A program made the position numbers and the translations under genes. Positions 33,907 to 39,084 of a stretch of DNA of 39,084 bases are shown one piece after another (the first letter of the stretch is position 1; the number at the start of each line of letters is the position of its first letter). The stretch comes from Candidatus Jordarchaeia archaeon (GTDB lineage: Archaea > Asgardarchaeota > Jordiarchaeia > Jordiarchaeales > Jordiarchaeaceae), in the NCBI GenBank assembly GCA_029856435.1, contig JAHQXB010000117.1:1-39084 (forward strand), in the 5' to 3' direction. The notes below the pieces were generated by a model that was given only the letters and a program-made list of their open reading frames with translations, had not been told where the DNA came from and did not search any database.

Positions 33907-34438
33907 AATTCGCATCGTGGGCTCCGGAGGGCAGGGAGTCATAACTATGGGGGAACTATTGGCTAGGACAGCCACCATATATGAGGGAAAAATTGCAACA
34001 CAAGTTACATCCTACGGGGCAAAGGTGAGGGGGGGAGACATTTGGACTGAAGTAGTAATATCTGATGAAGAAATTGATTATCCGGGGGCCATAGATGCCG
34101 ACATCTACGTTTTCACTTCCCAGGAAGCAGTAGACAAGCAGGGAGGCGCAATAAAGGGGGACAAAACAGTAATAGTAGATTCTACTCTGGTGAGGAGTTG
34201 TCCATTTGAAGGCGTGAAAATTTACCAGGTGCCAGCCTTAGAGCTCTCGGAAAAAGAGCTGGGAAGCAACCTCTACTCCAACATAATATTACTAGGCTTC
34301 TTGGTGGCAGTAACAGGAATAATCAAGAAAGAAACCATACTTAAAGCCGTGAGGGAAACAGTAAAACATCCAAATATAAACACTAGAGCCCTAGAAATGG
34401 GATTCGCCCTCGCTGATATGGAACAACACAAAGAATAG
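33893..34438 (+). CDS. 2-oxoacid:ferredoxin oxidoreductase, gamma subunit
   Basis: A 181-residue gamma subunit: RIVGSGGQGVITMGELLARTA for the glycine-rich start, TQVTSYGAKVRGGDIWTEVVIS, and YVFTSQEAVDK. It overlaps the beta gene by 14 bases. The fourth, ferredoxin-like delta subunit common in archaeal Kor and Vor operons is not in this operon. It may be encoded elsewhere or be replaced by a free ferredoxin. The next feature is a MITE about 90 bases downstream. Confidence 0.9.
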   Translation: MARTEIRIVGSGGQGVITMGELLARTATIYEGKIATQVTSYGAKVRGGDIWTEVVISDEEIDYPGAIDADIYVFTSQEAVDKQGGAIKGDKTVIVDSTLVRSCPFEGVKIYQVPALELSEKELGSNLYSNIILLGFLVAVTGIIKKETILKAVRETVKHPNINTRALEMGFALADMEQHKE

Positions 34439-34525
34439 AAGAGCAAAAGTAAACAGCAGAACAAAAATTAAGGAATGACATACTGTTTTGCATCACTCCA
34501 TTTCACTTATTTTTGTGTCTATGTG

Positions 34526-34829
34526 GGTGATGTAGATTAGTCCGATTCCACCCCTCATATCGAGGCTCTGAATCAGAAAAGAAGCTCTATGAACCATATG
34601 TTTAAACAACACTCCGGGGGGCTGAATTTTTGTGGTTTGACCTTGCCTTAGTCTGCCTCTGCATCCCTTCCTACCTCCATTTTTTTACACAAATGTGTTA
34701 AAAAGATGGGGAAATGGTTTCTCTCAAAACCAGCCACAAAAACAGATCCCTACAAACAGGAGTGCTGCCTAAACATATTATAGCTATGAAAGCTTCTTTC
34801 GGAGGCGGAATCGAACGAATCTACACCGC
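34526..34829. mobile_element. MITE, long copy (about 304 bp), with target-site duplication
   Basis: The left end GGTGATGTAGATTAGTCCGA and the inverse of the right end (GCGGTGTAGATTCGTTCGAT) are terminal inverted repeats extending to GATTCC. The element is flanked by the perfect direct repeat GTGTCTATGTG at 34515-34525 and 34830-34840. Its left 60 bases match the right end of the 108-bp element at 7743-7850 in inverted orientation (GCTTCTTT, GAGCCT, GGAATCG, AATCTACATCACC). It carries no gene. Its right end lies about 20 bases before the TATA-like CATTTAAG of the HD gene. Confidence 0.85.
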
Positions 34830-34880
34830 GTGTCTATGTGGAGGATAACATTTAAGACGGGGGAATATTTCAACTAGGTT

Positions 34881-35435
34881 ATGTTAACTCGGGATGAAGC
34901 CTTAAAAATGGTGAAGGAGCACCTTAAAGATGATAAATTGGTGAAACATGTTCTAGCTGTGGAGGCTATAATGCGGAACCTGGCCAAACACCTAGGAGAA
35001 GACGAAGAACTTTGGGGAATAGTGGGTTTAATACATGATCTAGATTATCAGGAAACTATGAATTCCCCAGAAGTACATGCCACTAAAACTGTGGAGTATC
35101 TTCAGGGTCTGGTGCCCCAAGAAGTTATTAATGCGGTGAAGGCTCACAACTATGAGTACACCCGTGTTCGACCTCAGACCAGGCTGGAGAAGGGGCTCAT
35201 TTGTTCGGACGCCGTCTCAGGTTTGGTTATAGCAGCCGCTCTCGTAATGCCCACCAAGAAGTTGGAACAGGTTAGAGTTGAAACACTCAAAAAGAAGTTT
35301 AAAGACAAAACATTTGCCTCAGCCACAGGCCGGGACAGGATTAGGGTTTGTGAAGAAATCGGAGTGCCAATTGCAGAATTCTTCAGGATAAGTCTGGAGG
35401 CCCTCCAGAAAATTTCCAGTAGTCTAGGTCTGTGA
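34881..35435 (+). CDS. HD-domain phosphohydrolase
   Basis: A 184-residue HD-superfamily protein: KHVLAVEAIM (first His), GIVGLIHDLDYQ (HD pair), INAVKAHNYEY (third His), LICSDAVSGLVIAAALV (last Asp), the order of a metal-dependent phosphohydrolase. The substrate is unknown; nucleotides are typical. A TATA-like CATTTAAG near 34849-34856 would place the transcription start almost at the ATG, so the mRNA may be leaderless. A 304-bp MITE ends just upstream of that promoter, and a TnpB-type right end begins at its stop codon. Confidence 0.85.
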   Translation: MLTRDEALKMVKEHLKDDKLVKHVLAVEAIMRNLAKHLGEDEELWGIVGLIHDLDYQETMNSPEVHATKTVEYLQGLVPQEVINAVKAHNYEYTRVRPQTRLEKGLICSDAVSGLVIAAALVMPTKKLEQVRVETLKKKFKDKTFASATGRDRIRVCEEIGVPIAEFFRISLEALQKISSSLGL

Positions 35436-35665
35436 ACTACCACCCTTTGAGAAGGGTGGCTTCTGAGGCCGTGCCTTGAACAACACTACTAAGTTCGCTG
35501 GACGGCAATGCCTCAGTTATGGGCTGGTTCACGACAGCTCCTATGCCAGACATCGAGCCTGGCACTCGTCCGTTGCCGAACGTACCGAAGTCCTTTTGGG
35601 TATCCCAAGCTTCATGCTCACAGCGTGGCTTGGGTTTCTCCAGTTGTTCCTCTAAGGGGAACATT
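35430..35665 (-). mobile_element. TnpB-type right end without tnpB (second family)
   Basis: On the minus strand this region ends in the right-end hairpin of IS605-type elements: GAAGCCACCCTTCTCAAAGG then GTGGTAGTTCAC, where AAGGGTGG (35452-35459) pairs with CCACCCTT (35440-35447). Upstream is GC-rich structured sequence, including TGCCAG/CTGGCA arms, with an open frame of TnpB-tail character (LPSSELSSVVQGTASEATLLKGW split by the hairpin). The tnpB nuclease part is missing. It differs in sequence from the two related copies at 149-403 and 19083-19336. The hairpin also lies right after the HD gene stop and may serve as its terminator. Confidence 0.65.
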
Positions 35666-35811
35666 TCTATATTCTATTCACTTCGCCAGCTTAAAAACTT
35701 CATCAATTCATCCAACGTTTAAAAACGGTGGTCTTCTTGAGGTGGTCTCTATAAAAAAAGGGAGGAAAGGATAAAACTTTTTCTGGTGGGGACCTGTTTT
35801 ACTTTTTGGGT

Positions 35812-37446
35812 TTAGAACCAGTCTTTGGGCTGATACTCGCCAAATACGCTGACGAGGGTTTCTCTTATTTCTCCCAGAGTGGCGTAGGCATGGGCACATT
35901 TTATGAGATAGGGCATTAGGTTGTTTTCGGTTCTGGCCTGTTTTTCAAGCTCCTTTAAGGCGTCTCTTACTTTGTCATTGTTTCTGGTTTCCCTAAGTTT
36001 TTTGAGCCTCTCACATTGTACTCGTTCAACCTCAGGGTCAACTACCAACACTGGAATGCACACCTCATCGTCCTGGTCTGTCCTGTAGCAGTTCACTCCC
36101 ACGATTTTTCTCTTGCCTTGTTCTACCTCCTTCTGGTATTTGTAGGAGGCTTTAGCTATTTCGTTCTGGAAGAACCCCTTCTTTATGCATTCTATTACTC
36201 CACCCTTCTTTTCAATTATATCAAAGTACTTGTAGGTTTCCTCTTCCATCTTGTTTGTCAACCACTCCACATAGTAGGAGCCTCCCAGGGGGTCTATGGA
36301 GTCTGTGACGCCGGTTTCGTAGGCTATTATCTGTTGGGTTCTCAAAGCCAACTTTACTGCCTCTTCTGTTGGAAGGGCATAAGCTTCATCGTAAGAGTTT
36401 GTGTGCAACGATTGTGTGCCTCCCAAAACAGCAGCGAGGGCCTGGATGGCTACTCTAACCACGTTGTTTAATGGTTGCTGGGCGGTTAGGGAAACACCCG
36501 CTGTTTGGGTGTGGAAGCGCAGCATCATGGAGCGGGGATTGGTTGCGCCCCTATTTTTCATTTCCTTGGCCCAAATTCTCCTTGCCGCCCGATACTTTGC
36601 GATTTCTTCAAAGAAGTAGTTGTGGGCATTAAAGAAGAAGGACAATCTGGGGGCGAAGGCATCTATATTCATCCCCCTCTCTAGGGCAGCATCCACATAG
36701 GTGAGACCATCCGCCAAGGTGAAGGCCAGTTCTTGGACTGCGGTGGCTCCCGCCTCCCTTATGTGGTAGCCGCTTATACTGATGGTGTTCCAGCGGGGCA
36801 ATTCCTCTGTTCCAAACTCAAAGGTGTCTAGAATCAGTCTCATTGAGGGTTCCGGCGGAAAGATGTATGAGTTCTGGGCAATGTATTCCTTCAGTATGTC
36901 GTTTTGAATGGTTCCGCCTAATTCTTTTCTTTGGGCACCCTGATTCTCAGCAGCCGCAATGTAGAAGGCCCAGATAATTGCTGCGGGACCATTTATAGTC
37001 ATTGAGGTGGTAACCTTGTTGAGCGGAATTCCGTCAAAAAGTACCTCCATATCCGCCAAGGAGGATATGGCAACTCCACACTTTCCAACCTCGCCGTGGG
37101 CAAGGGGATGATCAGAGTCGTAACCATAGAGGGTGGGAAAATCAAATGCCACGCTTAGACCTGTTTCCCCATGTTCTAGAAGGTATTTGAATCTTTTATT
37201 GGTGTCAAAGGCTGTGCCGTAGCCGGAGAACATTCGCATGGTCCAAAGGCGGCCTCTATACATTGTGTGATATACTCCACGTACAAAGGGAAACTCTCCG
37301 GGGAGCCCCAAATCCTTATGATAATTTATTTGAATATCGTCAGGTGTATAAAACGGTTTAACTTCAATATCGGATAGGGTGGTGAACTTTTCTGCTCTCT
37401 CCACGTACTCAGACTCTCCCTTTTTGAAGGTTTCAATCTTTGTCAT
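35812..37446 (-). CDS. icmA: Acyl-CoA mutase large subunit, isobutyryl-CoA mutase type
   Basis: The ATG at 37446 (544 residues) is preferred over the far upstream in-frame ATG because [10 protein letters not shown] is a normal family N-terminus. Homologous to methylmalonyl-CoA mutase: [79 protein letters not shown]. Tyr89 of the P. shermanii enzyme corresponds to Phe73 and Arg207 to Gln191; His244 is kept as His228. Phe and Gln at these two positions are the published signature of isobutyryl-CoA mutase (Phe80, Gln198). There is no fused B12 domain and no small-subunit gene adjacent. TATA-like TTTATAG lies on the minus strand near 37550. Confidence 0.88.
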   Translation of the reverse strand: MTKIETFKKGESEYVERAEKFTTLSDIEVKPFYTPDDIQINYHKDLGLPGEFPFVRGVYHTMYRGRLWTMRMFSGYGTAFDTNKRFKYLLEHGETGLSVAFDFPTLYGYDSDHPLAHGEVGKCGVAISSLADMEVLFDGIPLNKVTTSMTINGPAAIIWAFYIAAAENQGAQRKELGGTIQNDILKEYIAQNSYIFPPEPSMRLILDTFEFGTEELPRWNTISISGYHIREAGATAVQELAFTLADGLTYVDAALERGMNIDAFAPRLSFFFNAHNYFFEEIAKYRAARRIWAKEMKNRGATNPRSMMLRFHTQTAGVSLTAQQPLNNVVRVAIQALAAVLGGTQSLHTNSYDEAYALPTEEAVKLALRTQQIIAYETGVTDSIDPLGGSYYVEWLTNKMEEETYKYFDIIEKKGGVIECIKKGFFQNEIAKASYKYQKEVEQGKRKIVGVNCYRTDQDDEVCIPVLVVDPEVERVQCERLKKLRETRNNDKVRDALKELEKQARTENNLMPYLIKCAHAYATLGEIRETLVSVFGEYQPKDWF

Positions 37447-37571
37447 TTCTATCACCCCAAACTCGGCATAAAAGAGCCTAGTAAGGCTGCATGAAACTAA
37501 ACGCATATTTTTGATTGACAACCAAACTGAAGAATATTTCAAATACACTATAAATCTTGTGGTAACTTTTG

Positions 37572-37748
37572 GGCACTGCTAGCTGAGTGGCACCTATCAT
37601 GCGCTATACGTTTTTCGGCTCAAACACCCTTCATCTGGGCTTATTTGGGCGTTTTTCACCCTGGGAACAACTGCGAGCATGCCCCTATAGGGGTCTTAGG
37701 GCGCTCTCCGAACATGCACACGATAGGTAACGCCTAGTTAATTGTGCC
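37572..37748. mobile_element. MITE-like element (177 bp) with 7-base duplication
   Basis: The ends GGCAC (37572-37576) and GTGCC (37744-37748) are bounded exactly by the direct repeat ACTTTTG at 37565-37571 and 37749-37755. Inverted repeats continue inward: GCTAG 37578-37582 with CTAGT 37734-37738, and ACCTATC 37592-37598 with GATAGGT 37722-37728, then TTCGG 37614-37618 with CCGAA 37708-37712. Inside is a palindrome CCCCTATAGGGG (37682-37693). No gene. A TATA-like TATAAAT at 37550-37556 would start a transcript near the left end, so a structured RNA is the alternative. Confidence 0.6.
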
Positions 37749-37755
37749 ACTTTTG

Positions 37756-38258
37756 TAGAGTGCTTCTAACTTAGCGTCACCTTCTGTAAGCTTGCTCACA
37801 GTCATTTAAAAAATTCTTTTTTGGTCCAAAATTGGCTTTTAAAGCAAGGGAAAAATAGAGATTTAAGGCTTGAAAAGTTGCAAAACAGGACCCATAAGAT
37901 AGGAAACGTTGGAGGAAACAGTGCCATTTTGAAAACCGGACCGCCCAGCATAAACCATCAAAAATTGTTGAAAATCTTAACTGAAGTTTTTGGCTACCCC
38001 TAGAGGAACAAATTATTCCTTATAAAAGTAGACAGTGACCAGAATTTTTGGGAACATAAGGTTTGGTGGGCATTTTTGGAATTTTGTCGTTTGATTGGAG
38101 GAGGAAGTTCCCTTAAAAAGTGTTTGAAATTAAAGGAAAACATTGTGAGGACTACCTTTGGTAAAAGAGGGTATATTAAGGGAAGAGTGAAAAAATGATA
38201 CGGAAGCCCACAAGTCAATCATAGGGCATTCTCCAGTAGTTTGTACGGAGAAATTGTA
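37756..38258. other. Intergenic region, nothing recognised
   Basis: About 500 bases with one 60-codon frame (37821-38003) lacking a ribosome site and any motif. No repeat or strong hairpin seen. Confidence 0.4.
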
Positions 38259-38690
38259 CTACTTTTGTTCTTCTAAGAAAACCAAGTTCACTTTGAATGG
38301 GTTCTGCTTCATTTCTTCCTCTATTTCTTCTTTTCTGGCAAAGAGAGCTTGACAACCGTATTTCTTTGCTAGTGCTATACAGGTGCATGCGGCTAGTGAT
38401 ATTGCTCTTCTGCATTTTAGACTTCCTGCCTTTACAGCCAAATCCAAGGACAAATCTATGACCGGGTCTTTTATGACGGTTAGGATTTTCAAGCATTCTT
38501 GGGCAAGTTTCTCTCCACCAGCTCTGCATAAAACGTAGTAAATTTCGGAAAGTGTGAGAAGGGAGACGAAAACCTTTTTTGGTTGAGGAGAGTTAAGATA
38601 GCCGTCAAGCCTCTTTCCAAGTTCAGTTTCTAAGAAGTATTCTATCCAAGCACTTGTGTCAACTGCTAGATTACCTTGCAAACTTTTCAA
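38259..38690 (-). CDS. vapC: PIN-domain ribonuclease toxin (VapC-like), one acidic residue replaced
   Basis: A 143-residue PIN domain: NLAVDTSAWIEYFLE (Asp11), LTLSEIYYVL (Glu49), ISLAACTCIALAKKYGCQALFARKEE. The third acidic residue of the usual SLADC motif is Ala101; the following Glu121 is kept. PIN toxins cut RNA with a cluster of acidic residues and Mg. The loss may weaken or inactivate the nuclease. The TTG start at 38690 follows GGAG by 7 bases and overlaps the upstream antitoxin-like gene by 20 bases, the usual toxin-antitoxin order. Confidence 0.85.
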   Translation of the reverse strand: MKSLQGNLAVDTSAWIEYFLETELGKRLDGYLNSPQPKKVFVSLLTLSEIYYVLCRAGGEKLAQECLKILTVIKDPVIDLSLDLAVKAGSLKCRRAISLAACTCIALAKKYGCQALFARKEEIEEEMKQNPFKVNLVFLEEQK

Positions 38691-38928
38691 GTCTCTTCTC
38701 CTCCTCGTCTCTGAGCTCAGCCAGAATTCTTCTCACCCCCTCAGGACTCTTTTTTAGAATTCCGAAAAAGGACCGCAGGACGTTAAAATCCTTTTTCCCC
38801 TCGTATTGATCGATGAGAAACCTTATTACATCGTTGAATGTCACATTTCTCTTAAGCTCAGCTTGGAGCCAACCAGCAATCTCCAAAAGCTTCCTCTTAG
38901 TCTCCTCATCGACTTGGACGGTAAACAT
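38671..38928 (-). CDS. vapB: VapB-like antitoxin
   Basis: An 85-residue protein with MFTVQVDEETKRKLLEIA at the N-terminus, a short strand and helix as in ribbon-helix-helix or similar antitoxin DNA-binding domains, then NVTFNDVIRFLIDQY and a long charged C-terminal helix (EGVRRILAELRDEEEKRLEKFA) that would wrap the toxin. It precedes the PIN gene with a 20-base overlap. Antitoxins of this kind bind their own promoter, here between 38929 and the divergent tnpA. Confidence 0.75.
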   Translation of the reverse strand: MFTVQVDEETKRKLLEIAGWLQAELKRNVTFNDVIRFLIDQYEGKKDFNVLRSFFGILKKSPEGVRRILAELRDEEEKRLEKFAR

Positions 38929-38963
38929 AGATAATCGCCCATGCTAACAGTTCTAAAATAGCG

Positions 38964-38971
38964 GTTTAAAT
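38964..38971 (+). promoter_or_regulatory. TATA-like box of tnpA
   Basis: GTTTAAAT about 30 bases before the tnpA ATG. A start about 25 bases downstream would give a nearly leaderless mRNA. Confidence 0.4.
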
Positions 38972-38995
38972 AGAATTATGCTGAACTACAGCAAG

Positions 38996-39084
38996 ATGCC
39001 TATGGAGCGATTATACACCCTCAAAGAGGCAAAACAACCACTGGGCACCACGACGCAAACCATCCAGAAATGGGACAAGCAAAG
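38996..39084 (+). CDS. tnpA: IS607-type serine recombinase TnpA, N-terminal part only
   Basis: The frame from ATG 38996 reads MPMERLYTLKEAKQPLGTTT then QTIQKWDKQ and runs off the window. This is the MerR-like helix-turn-helix that opens IS607-family serine recombinases (typically ERLYxPKEAAKxLGVSxxTLxxWDxxGKI). IS607 elements carry tnpA followed by tnpB. The usual Val of LGVS is Thr here (LGTTT), and Pro replaces the usual Lys or Ile, so some decay is possible. Confidence 0.75.
   Translation, partial: MPMERLYTLKEAKQPLGTTTQTIQKWDKQ

Noticed and set aside
28007..34438. A complete 4-hydroxybutyrate carbon-fixation cycle
   Set aside because: Only the dehydratase and possible oxoacid oxidoreductase are here; synthetase, reductases and carboxylases of the cycles are not in the window.
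34780..34850. A tRNA T-arm-like string (GTTCGATTCC) on the minus strand, also near 7820 and 34530
   Set aside because: Acceptor, D and anticodon arms are missing; the strings are the terminal repeats of the MITE family.
37821..38003. A 60-codon frame downstream of the element at 37572-37748
   Set aside because: No ribosome site, no motif, random-looking composition.

Overview
This window looks like a chromosome segment of an anaerobic archaeon. Archaeal signs are AT-rich TATA-like boxes about 25 bases upstream of genes, an MtrH methyltransferase, a four-gene cluster of thiolase-like and DUF35 OB-fold proteins, 2-oxoacid:ferredoxin oxidoreductase genes, a tungsten-type aldehyde:ferredoxin oxidoreductase, and IS605/IS607-type TnpB and TnpA remnants. 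Many genes have a GGAGG or GGTG ribosome site and an unusually large share appear to start with TTG. I saw no rRNA or tRNA gene and no CRISPR array. The lineage cannot be fixed from the sequence; Thermoproteota/Bathyarchaeia-like is a guess.

Layout. 1-405: the 3' end of a tnpB gene with its transposon right end. 675-5481: DUF72 protein, radical SAM/SPASM enzyme, a helical protein split by an in-frame stop, and a sugar kinase. 5559-8388: small genes (two tandem paralogous membrane proteins, a small acidic protein, a CBS-domain protein), an intergenic region with competing hairpins, and a MITE. 8638-11913: a four-gene operon of two thiolase-like proteins and two DUF35 proteins. 12242-12412: a second MITE-like element. 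13005-15092: an unusual B12-dependent acyl-CoA mutase (large and B12-binding subunits). 15238-18726: an amidinohydrolase, a structured noncoding region, two decayed SDR genes and MtrH. 19083-19336: a solo copy of the tnpB 3' end. 19778-27622: nitronate-monooxygenase-like flavoprotein, hypothetical proteins, a MoaD-like protein coupled to a signal-less solute-binding-like protein, an acyl-CoA dehydrogenase with an extra C-terminal domain, and a PaaK-like ligase. 28007-34438: 4-hydroxybutyryl-CoA dehydratase, AOR with its ferredoxin partner, and a Kor/Vor-type oxidoreductase. 34526-39084: a longer copy of the first MITE, an HD protein, another TnpB-type right end, an isobutyryl-CoA-mutase-like large subunit, a third MITE-like element, a VapBC pair, and the start of an IS607-type tnpA.

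How the genes may work together (inference). Most enzymes act on CoA thioesters and pass electrons to ferredoxin or flavin. A 2-oxoacid:ferredoxin oxidoreductase, an AOR, an isovaleryl-type acyl-CoA dehydrogenase, an isobutyryl-CoA-type mutase and 4-hydroxybutyryl-CoA dehydratase could together interconvert branched and straight C4 acyl-CoAs, as in fermentation of branched-chain amino acids or acids. The second mutase and the thiolase/DUF35 quartet have altered catalytic residues and are the best candidates for undescribed chemistry. The intergenic regions are rich in small non-autonomous elements with recognisable target-site duplications.
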